Assembly (NCBI GenBank): GCA_019358895.1 | Contig: JAHHIG010000020.1 | Location: forward strand, 43,059 to 107,058 | Source of the DNA: Tildeniella nuda ZEHNDER 1965/U140 | Lineage (GTDB): Bacteria > Cyanobacteriota > Cyanobacteriia > Leptolyngbyales > Leptolyngbyaceae | DNA: 64,000 nt | Direction of reading: 5' to 3' | In this document: positions 1 through 9,437 of the stretch, piece by piece | Position numbering within the stretch: position 1 is the first letter of the stretch | How the letters are laid out: the number at the start of each line of letters is the position of its first letter | Position numbers and translations under genes: made by a program | The notes under the pieces: generated by a model | Database searches by the model: none | What the model was told of the DNA's origin: nothing | Seen by the model: the letters and a program-made list of their open reading frames with translations, nothing else

Positions 1-376
1 AACGAGCCGTGGTGTAGAGGAGATACCTAGTTTTACGCTAACAGTTTGTGGCGATTGCTACCTCACCTGTTGCCGTACCAAATCGGTTATTGAGTAGGAA
101 CAAGACTGTTAGTGTTTCGTACAACAGTAGAGCTTTAAGGTTTGAAATCAATCTTCTATAATTCACGAAGACTGACTGTTGGTAGAGCGACACAAAAGCT
201 ATGAGTGGGGTCAGCCAAAGCTAGTTCGATTAGCAGCGCTACAGCCTTTCTTTCGTCACACGGTGATTTCGTTGAACGTTTGAAGCCAAAGAAACAGGCG
301 TGACTGCATTCTTTTTTACTGAAAGCATTTAAATCTAACTGAGACCATTTTAGTCAACCTTACGCGAGTGCAAATT
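1..376. other. Intergenic region upstream of phosphoketolase
   Basis: No convincing gene or RNA is seen here. It carries the promoter and leader of the phosphoketolase gene, but I cannot assign a specific promoter. The left end is cut by the window, so the preceding gene is unknown. Confidence 0.5.
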
Positions 377-2812
377 ATGGTAGCAACACCTTCTAGGCAA
401 GCGATTGACACCTCAATCAGTGCTTTTGGGCAAGCGCGATCGACCGTTGAGGGCGCACCGCTCAATGCTGAAGAACTTCGTAAAACTCATGCTTACTGGC
501 AAGCTGCCTGTTATCTGGCAGTCGGGATGATTTATCTGCGTCACAACCCGCTGTTGACTGAACCGTTAACCGCAGAGCATGTAAAAAGTCGCCTGCTAGG
601 TCACTGGGGATCAAGCCCTGGTCAGGCGTTCATCTGGGTACATCTAAATCGGGTGATCAAGAAATATGATCTCGATATGATTTATTTGTCGGGTCCCGGT
701 CACGGTGCTCCAGGTGTGCTAGGTCCGGTGTATTTGGAAGGCACCTACTCTGAGGTTTACCCCGATAAAAGCGAAGATGCTGAAGGGTTGTTAAAGTTCT
801 TCCGGCAGTTTTCGTTTCCTGGTGGGATTGGTAGCCACTGCACTCCTGAGACACCGGGATCAATTCACGAGGGAGGAGAACTGGGTTACAGCCTTTCTCA
901 CGGCTATGGGTCGGTTTTTGACAATCCCGATTTGATTAGCGCTGTCGTGGTGGGTGATGGAGAATCCGAAACGGGACCCCTGGCAACGGCATGGCATTCC
1001 AACAAGTTTCTGAACCCGCTGCGAGACGGTGCTGTGCTGCCAATCCTGCACTTAAACGGCTATAAGATTAATAACCCAACCATTTTGTCTCGTATCAGCC
1101 ACGCGGATCTGGAGCATTTGTTTTTGGGCTATGGCTATCAGCCCTATTTTGTGGAAGGGTCTGATCCAGAGAGTATGCATCAAGCGATGGCAGCAACGCT
1201 CGATCGCTGTGTGGAGGATATTCTAGCCCTTCGGGAACAGGCGCGGAGCAGTGGAGAGGCGAAACTGCCGCGCTACCCCATGATTGTGCTGCGAACGCCC
1301 AAAGGTTGGACGGGTCCCGGTGATGTCGATGGGCATAAGGTAGAGGGATTCTGGCGATCGCATCAGGTACCGCTGTCAGGAATGCACAAGCATCCAGAGC
1401 ACCTGAAGCTTTTGGAAGCATGGCTACGGAGCTATAAGCCTGAAACAGTGTTTGATAAGAGTGGCAAGTTGGTACCGGAGCTTAAAGCACTGGCACCGGA
1501 GGGCGATCGACGCATGAGTGCCAATCCTCACGTGAATGGTGGAGTGCTGCGGAAGGATTTACGGATGCCCGATTTTCGTCAATACGGCATGGAACTTCCC
1601 AAGCCTGCACAGATTGAAGTGGAAAACACCAAGCCTCTAGGTGTCTTTCTGCGAGATGTGATGCGACTAAATCCGACTAACTTCCGCGTCTTTGGTCCTG
1701 ACGAAAATACATCTAACAAACTGCAAGCCATTTACGAAGTCAGCAAGAAGTTCTGGATTGCGGAGTATTTACCCGAAGATGCGGATGGTGGTGAACTATC
1801 GCCCGATGGTCGGGTGATGGAAATGCTGAGTGAACACACGCTAGAAGGCTGGCTGGAAGGGTATCTGCTCACTGGACGGCATGGATTCTTTTCAACCTAT
1901 GAATCCTTTGTGCATGTGATTGATTCCATGTTCAACCAGCACGCTAAATGGCTGGAGATTTGCAATCACATCGCCTGGCGATCGGATATTGCTTCACTCA
2001 ACTGGTTGATCACTTCAACCGTGTGGCGGCAAGACCACAACGGCTTTACCCATCAAGATCCTGGCTTCTTGGATCTGGCGCTAAACAAAAGCCCTGATGT
2101 GGTGCGAATCTATTTACCACCCGATGTGAACTCGCTGTTGTCGGTTGCCGATCATTGCCTAAAGAGTACGAACTACGTCAATATCATCGTGTCGGACAAG
2201 CAGCTTCACTTGCAGTTTCTGAGTATGGATGCGGCGATCGAGCACTGCACCAAAGGCATTGGCATTTGGGGTTGGGCAAGCAACGATCAGGGAGAAGAAC
2301 CGGATGTCGTTCTGGCAACTGCGGGCGATATTCCAACGCTAGAGGCACTGGCTGCAAGTGTGTTTTTGCGAGAGGAGTTCCCCGATCTCAAGATTCGGTT
2401 TATCAATGTGGTGGATCTATTGAAGCTACAGCCCGATACAGAACATCCACACGGGTTAAGCGATCGCGACTTTGACTCTTTATTCACCATTGACAAGCCG
2501 ATCATTTTCAACTTCCATGCGTATCCCTGGCTCATCCATCGTCTGACCTACCGACGCACCAATCATGACAATCTGCACGTGCGCGGCTACAAAGAGAAAG
2601 GCAGCATCAACACACCGTTGGAATTAGCGATTATTAATCAGATCGATCGCTTTAGCATTGCAATGGATGTGATCGATCGCGTACCCAAACTCAAGGTAGC
2701 GGGTGCTCATGCGAAGGAGAAGTTCAAGAACGAACAGATCAGCTGCCGCAACTATGCCTATGAACACGGCGAAGATCGACCTGATACGGTGGGTTGGAGG
2801 TGGCCGTATTAA
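377..2812 (+). CDS. xfp: Phosphoketolase (xylulose-5-P/fructose-6-P)
   Basis: Thiamine-diphosphate-dependent enzyme that cleaves xylulose 5-phosphate (and usually fructose 6-phosphate) with phosphate to acetyl phosphate plus an aldose phosphate, a cytosolic bypass from the Calvin/pentose-phosphate pool to acetyl-CoA. The 811-aa length is normal for the family. The N-terminal half has the phosphoketolase signature GPGHGAPG and the ThDP/Mg region [19 protein letters not shown] near residue 193. The central [17 protein letters not shown] block and the C-terminal [10 protein letters not shown] stretch are also typical. The frame opens at GTG 368, but ATG 377 (MVATPSRQ) is the more likely start. 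The gene stands alone, with a hairpin 9 bases after the stop. No acetate kinase or phosphotransacetylase gene is nearby. Function is assigned by family; substrate preference is not visible. Confidence 0.95.
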   Translation: MVATPSRQAIDTSISAFGQARSTVEGAPLNAEELRKTHAYWQAACYLAVGMIYLRHNPLLTEPLTAEHVKSRLLGHWGSSPGQAFIWVHLNRVIKKYDLDMIYLSGPGHGAPGVLGPVYLEGTYSEVYPDKSEDAEGLLKFFRQFSFPGGIGSHCTPETPGSIHEGGELGYSLSHGYGSVFDNPDLISAVVVGDGESETGPLATAWHSNKFLNPLRDGAVLPILHLNGYKINNPTILSRISHADLEHLFLGYGYQPYFVEGSDPESMHQAMAATLDRCVEDILALREQARSSGEAKLPRYPMIVLRTPKGWTGPGDVDGHKVEGFWRSHQVPLSGMHKHPEHLKLLEAWLRSYKPETVFDKSGKLVPELKALAPEGDRRMSANPHVNGGVLRKDLRMPDFRQYGMELPKPAQIEVENTKPLGVFLRDVMRLNPTNFRVFGPDENTSNKLQAIYEVSKKFWIAEYLPEDADGGELSPDGRVMEMLSEHTLEGWLEGYLLTGRHGFFSTYESFVHVIDSMFNQHAKWLEICNHIAWRSDIASLNWLITSTVWRQDHNGFTHQDPGFLDLALNKSPDVVRIYLPPDVNSLLSVADHCLKSTNYVNIIVSDKQLHLQFLSMDAAIEHCTKGIGIWGWASNDQGEEPDVVLATAGDIPTLEALAASVFLREEFPDLKIRFINVVDLLKLQPDTEHPHGLSDRDFDSLFTIDKPIIFNFHAYPWLIHRLTYRRTNHDNLHVRGYKEKGSINTPLELAIINQIDRFSIAMDVIDRVPKLKVAGAHAKEKFKNEQISCRNYAYEHGEDRPDTVGWRWPY

Positions 2813-2820
2813 GCAATTCA

Positions 2821-2855
2821 GCCCTCCGATTTCTTCAAGAAGTTGGAGGGCTTTA
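2821..2855. terminator. Hairpin terminator after xfp
   Basis: GCCCTCC (2821-2827) pairs with GGAGGGC (2845-2851), with an inner TTCTT/AAGAA pairing, followed by TTTAG. It lies between the convergent phosphoketolase and aldo/keto reductase genes and could serve both. Confidence 0.65.
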
Positions 2856-2889
2856 GTCAACACACGCATAGTAGACCTGCATTAGCGAT

Positions 2890-3852
2890 TTAGCTCCAAT
2901 TCCACATCAATGCATTGTCATCGAGTTGATCAGTCACAATGCGTCCAATCTGGTCAATTTCTGCCAGGTCTGCATCGCTGAGCTTGATCTCGCCTGCTTT
3001 AGCATTCTCAACGGCTTGCTCGGCATTACGAACTCCCACGATCGCGTTTGCTTGCGGTTGTGCGATCAGCCATGCCAGTGCGAGGTTGCCGAGGCTGGTT
3101 TGGTAGCGATCGGCGATCGGGCGCAATTTCTCTAAAGCCATCTGAGCACGTTGATAGGTTTCGCCTTGAAACAGCTTGTTCTTCGCGCGGTTATCTTCTG
3201 GCGGAAAGGTGTGATCGGCTCCAAATTTGCCAGTCAACAGTCCTTGTGCCAAGGGCGAGTAAGCAATGATGGAAATCTTCTGTTCTACACAATACGGCAC
3301 GGCATCCTTTTCGACGTAGCGCCAGAACAACGAGTAGGGCGGTTGCAGGCTATCAATACGTCCATACTGAGCGGCTTCTTCGAGCTGTGCTTGAGAAAAG
3401 TTGGAGACACCGATCGCCCGAATTTTGCCCTGTTGTTTGAGATCGTTGAGTGCTCGCATGGTTTCTTCGATCGACACCACCTCACTTTTGAAAGAGCCGG
3501 AGGGCCAATGGATTTGGTAAAGATCGATGCGATCGGTCTTCAGATTTTGCAGGGAGGCTTCACACGCAGCAATGACCTGATCGTATTTCAGATGGTTAGA
3601 AAAAACTTTTGTCGCATAGACAACGCGATCGCGCACATCAGACAACGCTTCAGCAACCACCCGTTCAGAATGCCCGCTACCGTAAATTTCAGCCGTATCA
3701 ACCGTCGTGATCCCGGCATCAAACGCGGCTCGAATGGCTTTGATGGTTTCAGCATCTTCAACGCCAACCCATTGGCTTTTCCCTGCCTGCCAGGTGCCTG
3801 TAATAACAGGTGTGATGTGAATGCCGGATGTACCGAGTTCTCGCTTTTCCAT
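2890..3852 (-). CDS. Aldo/keto reductase
   Basis: NADPH-dependent oxidoreductase of the aldo/keto reductase superfamily, a cytosolic TIM barrel that reduces aldehydes or ketones. Taking ATG 3852 (MEKRELGTSG) as start gives 320 aa; the frame extends 7 codons further, but family alignments begin here. The catalytic tetrad is visible as Asp52 and Tyr57 (VDTAEIYGSG), Lys82 (YATKV) and His115 (YQIHWP). The C-terminal cofactor region contains AIVGVRNAEQAVENA. Physiological substrate cannot be read from sequence. The upstream spacer is filled by a heptamer array, so its promoter must lie within or beyond that repeat. Confidence 0.9.
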   Translation of the reverse strand: MEKRELGTSGIHITPVITGTWQAGKSQWVGVEDAETIKAIRAAFDAGITTVDTAEIYGSGHSERVVAEALSDVRDRVVYATKVFSNHLKYDQVIAACEASLQNLKTDRIDLYQIHWPSGSFKSEVVSIEETMRALNDLKQQGKIRAIGVSNFSQAQLEEAAQYGRIDSLQPPYSLFWRYVEKDAVPYCVEQKISIIAYSPLAQGLLTGKFGADHTFPPEDNRAKNKLFQGETYQRAQMALEKLRPIADRYQTSLGNLALAWLIAQPQANAIVGVRNAEQAVENAKAGEIKLSDADLAEIDQIGRIVTDQLDDNALMWNWS

Positions 3853-3895
3853 AGTGCTTAATCGCCCATTCATTCTTTGAGGTTTAACGCTTAAG

Positions 3896-4019
3896 CAGCT
3901 ATCAGCTATCAGCTATCAGCTATCAGCTATCAGCTATCAGCTATCAGCTATCAGCTATCAGCTATCAGCTATTAGCTATCAGCTATCAGCTATCAGCTAT
4001 CAGCTATCAGCTATCAGCT
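3896..4019. repeat. Heptamer tandem array (CAGCTAT)n
   Basis: About 17 head-to-tail copies of CAGCTAT (one variant TAGCTAT at 3973) end in CAGCTT. They are followed at 4027-4062 by degenerate CTGACTG/CTGACCG heptamers. This is the short tandemly repeated repetitive (STRR) type of sequence known from filamentous cyanobacteria. A sister array with 18 perfect copies lies at 30721-30846. Confidence 0.95.
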
Positions 4020-4092
4020 TTTCTCTGACCGCTGAACGTTGACTGCTGACTGCTGACCGCCAATCCCAGTATATTTATTTTTTCGTCAGCCC

Positions 4093-4884
4093 TTACAAAT
4101 TCAATGCGAGTTGAAGCTGTGATTTGGCGCTGCTTTCAGGCAATGGTACAGGACTTGCACTGACGGCTGAACAGTAACGGGCAAAGGTGCAGCGATCGCA
4201 CTGTCGTCCGGGTTGTGGTTCCCAGCCGCGATCGTAGCGTAGCCGCACTGCCAGATCGCTCACCATCGTTTCAACTCGCTGTCTGTGGGCTGGCGTTGCC
4301 TCAAAGCGAATTTTTTCACCTGTACGAAGAAAGAGCAGGCTGAGATATTTCAAACTTTGCTGGTACGTTTGCTCTAGCGCCAGGTAATATAACCCAATCT
4401 GCACATCAATTTCGGTAGCGTCAGGTAGCTTTACCTCGCGGCTCGATTTGTAGTCAATCAACTCCAAGCCATCTGAGAGAAAGTCGAGGCGATCGTAGCG
4501 TCCAGTAATCAAAAACTCCAAATTTTCAACCTGCAAAAAGCCTTGAATCCTACCTTCCACCGCCAGGGGTTGCGTCAGTGCCACCTCGCTGGCGATGAAA
4601 CGGTAGTAGTAGTTTTCCAGGATTTCAAATCCTTCCATGACCTGACTAGCACTCAATTCGGTAGAATGCTGCCGCCAACAGTGATGCACCCAACGTAAAT
4701 CTGGCAGGGGTTGTTCATAATGCCAATCTCGATGGCATTGGGCAAGCGCCTGGTGCAGCGCAACACCTAGTGAGGCTGACCCAAAAAACTCATTCGTGGT
4801 TAGCTTTCGTTCATAGCGGAGATAGTAGGCATAGGGGCAGCGGTTGTACGCCTGAAGCTTCGTCGCTGAAATTTGGTAAGCCAT
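4093..4884 (-). CDS. PD-(D/E)XK nuclease, Cas4/AddB-like, Fe-S
   Basis: Putative single-strand-specific DNA exonuclease of the RecB/Cas4-type PD-(D/E)XK superfamily, 263 aa. Nuclease motifs are GRYDRLDFL followed by LELIDYKSS (the Asp...Asp-x-Lys core) and QIGLYYLAL (motif with Gln and Tyr). Four cysteines have the spacing of an AddB/Cas4 iron-sulfur staple: Cys16 near the N-terminus (NRCPYAYYLRY) and Cys229, Cys232 and Cys238 near the C-terminus (CDRCTFARYC). No CRISPR array, other cas genes, or helicase domain is present in the window, so it is not obviously part of an adaptation module. DNA repair or recombination is the likeliest role. The protein is otherwise uncharacterised. Confidence 0.8.
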   Translation of the reverse strand: MAYQISATKLQAYNRCPYAYYLRYERKLTTNEFFGSASLGVALHQALAQCHRDWHYEQPLPDLRWVHHCWRQHSTELSASQVMEGFEILENYYYRFIASEVALTQPLAVEGRIQGFLQVENLEFLITGRYDRLDFLSDGLELIDYKSSREVKLPDATEIDVQIGLYYLALEQTYQQSLKYLSLLFLRTGEKIRFEATPAHRQRVETMVSDLAVRLRYDRGWEPQPGRQCDRCTFARYCSAVSASPVPLPESSAKSQLQLALNL

Positions 4885-4977
4885 ACTGTTCGCTTTGAAT
4901 GAAAGGCACTACGAAGGTGGATTGTTTGTTACGTGTCAGCCGTCGTTCAGCACTTCTGATTTCTGACTTCTGACTTC

Positions 4978-5214
4978 TCAGTTGTTCTGCCCGATCGGAC
5001 GCTTAAACAAGGCATCCAGGTAGATACGCGAGGCTTGACGATGGTTTTGCTTTTCGGGAACAGAATCAACGCTGCGGTTTTGCAGCAGAAACAGTGACAG
5101 GGCAGCGGCAAACACCCGGTCTTGATCCCAATCAGGGCGGATTTCGAGATAGTGCTTCAGTGAATCGTGCAGAACTTCGGGAACTTCGACTAACAGGCTA
5201 ACGGTGCTATTCAT
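4978..5214 (-). CDS. Small conserved cyanobacterial protein, DUF2811-like
   Basis: 78-aa protein starting MNSTVSLLVEVPEVLHDSL with a core HYLEIRPDWDQDRVFAAALSL. I recognise this as the DUF2811-type family found in cyanobacteria; function is unknown. The beginning resembles a short strand followed by two helices, reminiscent of ribbon-helix-helix-like small DNA-binding proteins, but that is only an impression. It is transcribed away from the DnaA-box cluster at 5596-5691, so its promoter lies next to that site. Confidence 0.65.
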   Translation of the reverse strand: MNSTVSLLVEVPEVLHDSLKHYLEIRPDWDQDRVFAAALSLFLLQNRSVDSVPEKQNHRQASRIYLDALFKRPIGQNN

Positions 5215-5848
5215 AGAATTTTGGGTTCTCCCTTACATGGGCAGGGTGAATGGTGTACACCTGACAGCTAGCGTTTTAAGACAGCTAAACGCAGCGCAAA
5301 GCTAGACCTTGCTGATGCCACCTCTCTCTAATCAAGACAGGATGGGCATTTGCCAGCGATTCGGTCAGCGCGCTTTCAAGCAGGTCGTCACATTGTGCAG
5401 TCGCGCTCCCCGTCTTGTCAATGCTGCGAAATGTTACGCCCAACTTTAGACAATCAAAAGATTCACGAGAGAATCGTGGTTTGAAGCGCTTTTTTGTTAC
5501 AAAATTTCATGAAGCTTGGGCATTTTCCACGCGCTGAACCCGATCGTCCCCAATTGATCGATCGCGGCGGCAAAGACCGATTACTCCGTAGAGCCTGTGG
5601 AAAACTTTCGTAAACCTGTGGAAAACCTGTGGATTTTGTGTGGAGAAGAGATAAACAGCTTGTGGAAACAGTGTGGATTTCCTGGGGAAAAGTTAAGGCA
5701 ATGATAAGAATTGCAAAAAGTGCAAAAGTTATGGCTTAACAGCTTTTTGCGGATGCTCTACAAGCAAACAGCACAACAATGCCGAAAGTGCCGAGAAATT
5801 TCTCTGCGAACTCCGCGACTCTGCGGTGTATTTTCTTCAGCGATCGCC
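5215..5848. other. Intergenic region holding the candidate origin
   Basis: A 634-base non-coding stretch. The left part (5215-5520) shows nothing I can name. 5523-5531 is TTTTCCACG, one mismatch from the cyanobacterial DnaA box TTTTCCACA, in the opposite orientation to the others. 5534-5570 is rich in CGATCG. 5596-5691 is a phased DnaA-box array. 5692-5760 is AT-rich. Confidence 0.6.
5596..5691. other. Phased DnaA-box array, candidate oriC
   Basis: Nine-mers related to TGTGGAAAA (reverse of the cyanobacterial DnaA box TTTTCCACA) start at 5596 (TGTGGAAAA), 5617 (TGTGGAAAA), 5628 (TGTGGATTT), 5639 (TGTGGAGAA), 5661 (TGTGGAAAC), 5672 (TGTGGATTT) and 5683 (TGGGGAAAA). All have the same orientation and the spacings are 21, 11, 11, 22, 11 and 11 bases, i.e. 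one or two helical turns. Immediately downstream (5692-5760) is AT-rich sequence that could unwind. Two boxes are perfect and five have one to three mismatches. This is the architecture expected of a DnaA filament-forming site. dnaA and dnaN are not in the window, so origin function is inferred; a DnaA titration or regulatory locus is an alternative. Confidence 0.65.
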
Positions 5849-7618
5849 TCACTGCTTTGGGTGACTTTTAAAGTAGGTTTTGTAAATTTCATGGGCGATC
5901 GGCACTGCCGACACTGCTCCAAAACCGCCGTTCTCTACCACGACAGCCACCGCAATTTGAGGTTTGCTCACTGGTCCAAACCCAACAAAGAGTGCGTTAT
6001 CGGGCTGACCTGGAACTTCCGCTGTACCCGTTTTGCCACCCGTGAGCGGAATCGAGCCATTGTTAAGCTGGCTAGCAGTGCCTGATTGGACTACGGCAAT
6101 CATTCCCGCTTTGATAATGGCGATCGTGCCAGGGTCTAAGCCAGTTGCCACGGGGTGCATTGACGGTGTGTTGCTTTCTGCCAGTTGTAGGTGGGGTTTA
6201 ACGCGCTTGCCTCCATTGACAATGGCGGACACCATCACTGCCATTTCCAGCGGCGTGACTTGCACTAACCCTTGCCCGATCGACATGCTTACAGTATCGC
6301 CACCGTACCAGGGTTCCTTGTACAGCTTTTCCTTCTCAGCAGGTGTAGGCACTGATCCCCGGCTACCACCCTCCAGACCCATATTGTCTGTCGTGCCAAC
6401 CCCCAACCGTTTTGCCCACTTAGAAATCTCTTCTGGTCCCGCTGCTAGACCAACCTGGTAAAAAAAGGTGTTGCTGCTATAAGCAAACGCATCCCGAAAG
6501 CCAATCACCCCGTAGCCGCTGCCGTGTTCGTGAAACAAGTGCCCACCCAGGTTGAGCGCTGCAAAGGTCGCCAAGGTTGAATCAGGCGAAAACTTGCCCG
6601 ACTGGATACCAGCCGCCGCAGTTACAACCTTAAATGTGCTGCCAGGTGGATAACCTTGCAGGGCGCGGTTCAAGAATGGCTGATTGCGGCTCTGTAGCTG
6701 TTTCCAGTCGGCTGGCGAAATGCGGCGTGTAAAGAGGTTGGGATCAAACGTGGGTCCGCTTGCCAGTGCCAACACTTCACCTGTTCTTACATCCAGTACC
6801 ACAACGGCTCCACGGCGTTTTGCCAGTGCTTTTTCAGCCGTCTTCTGTAGTTCCAAATCAAGGGTGAGCTGCATTGGCGCACCAGATTGTGATGGCTTCA
6901 TGCCAAGCGACTTGACGACCTGTCCCGCCGCGTTGACTTCGAGCAGTTGTCCGCCCCAAACCCCTTGAAGCGTAGTGTTGGCAATGCGCTCAAGCCCCAT
7001 CTGACCCACTAGCATACCCATTGGGTAAGCAGGATTTTGCTTCAAATCCTCTGCTGTTGCCTCACGGATATAGCCCAGTACATGAGCCGCCAGATCAGCA
7101 TTTGGATAGTAGCGGTTTGACTCGCCACGGATTTCTAACCCTGCAAACTGATTGTGCTTCTCAGCCAACGCTACAAAGGCAGGAAGGGTTAAATCACGAC
7201 TGATGCGAACGGGGGTTGGAGAGCGATATCCCACTTGCTCTAACTTAGCGAGAATTTCCTCACGCGGTAGGTTGAGGATCTGTCCCAGTTTGGTTGCGGT
7301 CTCTGACCACTGAGCTTTGGATTGTTCTCTCGGTGAGAGATACACCGATCGCGCCAGCCGATTAGCAGCCATCAGCTTACCGTTGCGATCGAGAATGTTG
7401 CCTCGATCAGACGGCGAGGGGACTAGCGAAATCCGATTTTTATCAACGAGATGGCGGTGATACTCGCCCTGAACAAGCTGTAGCTGGATCAGACGCAAAA
7501 GGCAACCGCTGATCAAGCCTGTGAGCAGCAGCAGCAGCATGACCGATCGCTGCGATCGCTGTGTCAGCGCCAGGTGAATCCGGCGGCTTTTTGAATTGAG
7601 GGAAAGACCATTAGCCAT
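5849..7618 (-). CDS. mrdA: Penicillin-binding protein 2 (elongasome transpeptidase)
   Basis: Class B penicillin-binding protein, the D,D-transpeptidase that crosslinks peptidoglycan during cell elongation. With ATG 7618 (MANGLSLN) it has 589 aa; an in-frame extension to 7744 is low-complexity and unlikely to be translated. One membrane anchor lies near residues 25-45 (SVMLLLLLTGLISGCLLRL). A dimerisation region with RGNILDRNGKLMA follows. The transpeptidase domain shows the three active-site motifs: STFK near 328 (serine nucleophile), SSN near 381 and KTGTAE near 530. Its 3' end faces the candidate origin. No rodA or mreBCD is adjacent. Confidence 0.93.
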   Translation of the reverse strand: MANGLSLNSKSRRIHLALTQRSQRSVMLLLLLTGLISGCLLRLIQLQLVQGEYHRHLVDKNRISLVPSPSDRGNILDRNGKLMAANRLARSVYLSPREQSKAQWSETATKLGQILNLPREEILAKLEQVGYRSPTPVRISRDLTLPAFVALAEKHNQFAGLEIRGESNRYYPNADLAAHVLGYIREATAEDLKQNPAYPMGMLVGQMGLERIANTTLQGVWGGQLLEVNAAGQVVKSLGMKPSQSGAPMQLTLDLELQKTAEKALAKRRGAVVVLDVRTGEVLALASGPTFDPNLFTRRISPADWKQLQSRNQPFLNRALQGYPPGSTFKVVTAAAGIQSGKFSPDSTLATFAALNLGGHLFHEHGSGYGVIGFRDAFAYSSNTFFYQVGLAAGPEEISKWAKRLGVGTTDNMGLEGGSRGSVPTPAEKEKLYKEPWYGGDTVSMSIGQGLVQVTPLEMAVMVSAIVNGGKRVKPHLQLAESNTPSMHPVATGLDPGTIAIIKAGMIAVVQSGTASQLNNGSIPLTGGKTGTAEVPGQPDNALFVGFGPVSKPQIAVAVVVENGGFGAVSAVPIAHEIYKTYFKSHPKQ

Positions 7619-8239
7619 GGCTAAGAACGCCCAATGGTAGAAGCATAGTGGTGATGACCTTAAACACAATCTTAAACACAGTAGAGTTGAACACAGTGAA
7701 ACAGCCAGACTCCTCAGTAGACGAACCGACCGCTTAGCAGGCACCCGTCAAGCCAAAAATAAGCTGTCATCAGTACTAGCAATCAACTGTTCGTCTGTAT
7801 ACTCTTGCTAGATTCTCTTACTAACTCAACATACCCGCAATGTTTATATGAATTTCGCATAATTTTTCATCAGTCCACCCTTTCATGTGACCAAGCCTTG
7901 AATCGATGTAACGGTCAATGCTGCTAGTCTCATGCTGATAAAAACTGTGCCGATCTTAACAGATGAATCTAGTTAGAAGACGCACAGACGTATCTTTGCC
8001 AAGCATGTCTCATCCCGATTGAGATAACCCTTAGGACTTCCGTACAAGGGGTTTAGATCACCGTCTGCTGATGAAAACTTAGCCATCAAAGCCTGCGCCC
8101 TTGTAGAAGTCGGGTGGCTGTGCATCAGTTCAAACCCTGAAACATTTGTGGTGTGATGAAGCAGCGATCGCGCCAATAGTCAGCAAGCCGCTTTTGCCAA
8201 ATCTAGCTGGTTCAAACCGATCTGCCTTCACTGTTTAAC
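7619..8239. other. Intergenic region between mrdA and the signalling operon
   Basis: About 620 bases with no supported gene. On the minus strand 7973-8176 is an open frame whose peptide contains FELMHSHPTSTRAQALM, weakly like the C-terminus of M48-type zinc proteases, with a stop directly upstream. It may be a gene remnant, but I would not annotate it as a gene. Confidence 0.35.
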
Positions 8240-9400
8240 TTAACGATAAGTAGCATTGAAGCGAATCTGCAATATTGACAGATCGTCGTCCAAAACTGCT
8301 TTAGCGTTCAGCGTGTGAACGTGATTCAGAATATAGTCTAAGCCTAATTGCTCGATCGCGGTTCGATCGTCAACCAGCAAAGCGGCAAAAGCCTCAAAAC
8401 TCCAAAGACTATCTTCTCGAAAAAAATCATAAACGCCATCACTAAAAATATAAAGAAGGCTAGATGCATCAATGTCGTACCGTTGATCAAAAAAGCGCGC
8501 ATCGGGTAACAAACCAATTGGCATACCCGTCGTTTTCAGTAGTGTTGTTTGAATGCCTTTGTCAACAGTGTCTTGCAGCAAGATAGCGGGTGGATGTCCT
8601 GCGCTTGAGTAAATAAGTTGCTGTTTTGCCTGATTATACACACCATACCAGATCGTAAAGTATTTATCGTTTTGGCTATCCATTTGAAAGGCTTCGTTGA
8701 GAGCGGTTAGAACATGGCTGGGCTGATAGAAATTGACCCCATCCATAGACTGCGATCGAAGCATATTTAGCACCGAAATTGATGGCAGCGCTGCGCCTAA
8801 ACCATGCCCAGAAACGTCCAATAAGTAGATCGCTAAATAGTCAGGGTCAAGCCAGTAATAATCAAAGCAATCGCCGCCAAGGTGCTGGGAAGGCAAAAAG
8901 CGTGAATCAATGGTAACGCTGCCGCTGAGCGGTTTTGGCAACAGCGATCGCACATATTCTGCTGCTTCGTGAAACTCTGACTCTAGCAACTGTTTTTGAG
9001 CCTTCAAGTCTTGACTCGCTTGATACAGTCTTAAGCCTGCGCGGACGCGTGCTTTCAATTCAGTCAGTTCAAATGGTTTCGTCAGAATGTCGTCAGCACC
9101 ATTATCTAAACCACGCACCCGATCTTCGATCGCGCCACGCGAGGTAAGCAAGATAAAGAAAGCAGTTGATAAGTTTGGGTCAGCTTTAATCTGACGGCAT
9201 ACATCTAAGCCATCCATTAGCGGCATCAGCCAATCGCAAATAATCAAGGCTGGCTGGATGATTTGTGCTTGCTGAATACCCTCTAGCCCGTTACTAGCCA
9301 CAGTAACCTCGTAGCCCTGATCGTGCAGTACTTTCTTTAGGACAATCTGAATCGTCCGATCATCATCAATGACTAAAACTTGAGGTATAGAAGAAAACAT
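8240..9400 (-). CDS. Response regulator with PP2C (SpoIIE-type) phosphatase
   Basis: 386-aa cytosolic output protein of a phosphorelay. The N-terminus is a CheY-like receiver: VLVIDDD acidic pocket, phospho-acceptor Asp in LIICDWLMPLMDG, and a conserved Lys in ILTKPFE. A helical linker follows, then a PP2C/SpoIIE-like phosphatase domain with metal-binding aspartates in LGGDCFDYYWLD, LLDVSGHGLGAALPS and LYIFSDGVYD. ATG 9400 (MFSSIPQV) is preferred to the TTG at 9430. It lies 37 bases downstream of the hybrid kinase on the same strand, so the kinase probably phosphorylates this receiver, which then controls dephosphorylation of a Ser/Thr-phosphorylated partner such as an anti-sigma antagonist. 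No partner gene is nearby. Confidence 0.9.
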   Translation of the reverse strand: MFSSIPQVLVIDDDRTIQIVLKKVLHDQGYEVTVASNGLEGIQQAQIIQPALIICDWLMPLMDGLDVCRQIKADPNLSTAFFILLTSRGAIEDRVRGLDNGADDILTKPFELTELKARVRAGLRLYQASQDLKAQKQLLESEFHEAAEYVRSLLPKPLSGSVTIDSRFLPSQHLGGDCFDYYWLDPDYLAIYLLDVSGHGLGAALPSISVLNMLRSQSMDGVNFYQPSHVLTALNEAFQMDSQNDKYFTIWYGVYNQAKQQLIYSSAGHPPAILLQDTVDKGIQTTLLKTTGMPIGLLPDARFFDQRYDIDASSLLYIFSDGVYDFFREDSLWSFEAFAALLVDDRTAIEQLGLDYILNHVHTLNAKAVLDDDLSILQIRFNATYR

Positions 9401-9437
9401 GATCTGTAATGCATAGCTAAAGAGGCTCAATGGGTGG

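Noticed and set aside
657..1421. Minus-strand open frames inside the phosphoketolase gene
   Set aside because: They are antisense shadows of a well-conserved coding sequence with no independent start signals or family resemblance.
3151..3861. 236-codon plus-strand frame antisense to the aldo/keto reductase
   Set aside because: It mirrors the reductase codons completely and lacks any recognisable motif; the reductase has its full catalytic tetrad.
3896..4019. CRISPR array
   Set aside because: The repeats are directly adjacent 7-mers without spacers, so this is a microsatellite-like array. No cas operon is present despite the Cas4-like nuclease next to it.
4093..4884. Annotation of the Fe-S nuclease as cas4
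   Set aside because: Cas4-like motifs are present, but without cas1, cas2 or an array nearby the specific name is not justified.
7973..8176. 67-codon minus-strand frame with M48-like HPTSTRAQAL segment
   Set aside because: The similarity is short, the start is TTG, a stop lies immediately upstream and the zinc-binding motif is absent. It may be a remnant, but this is not supportable as a gene.
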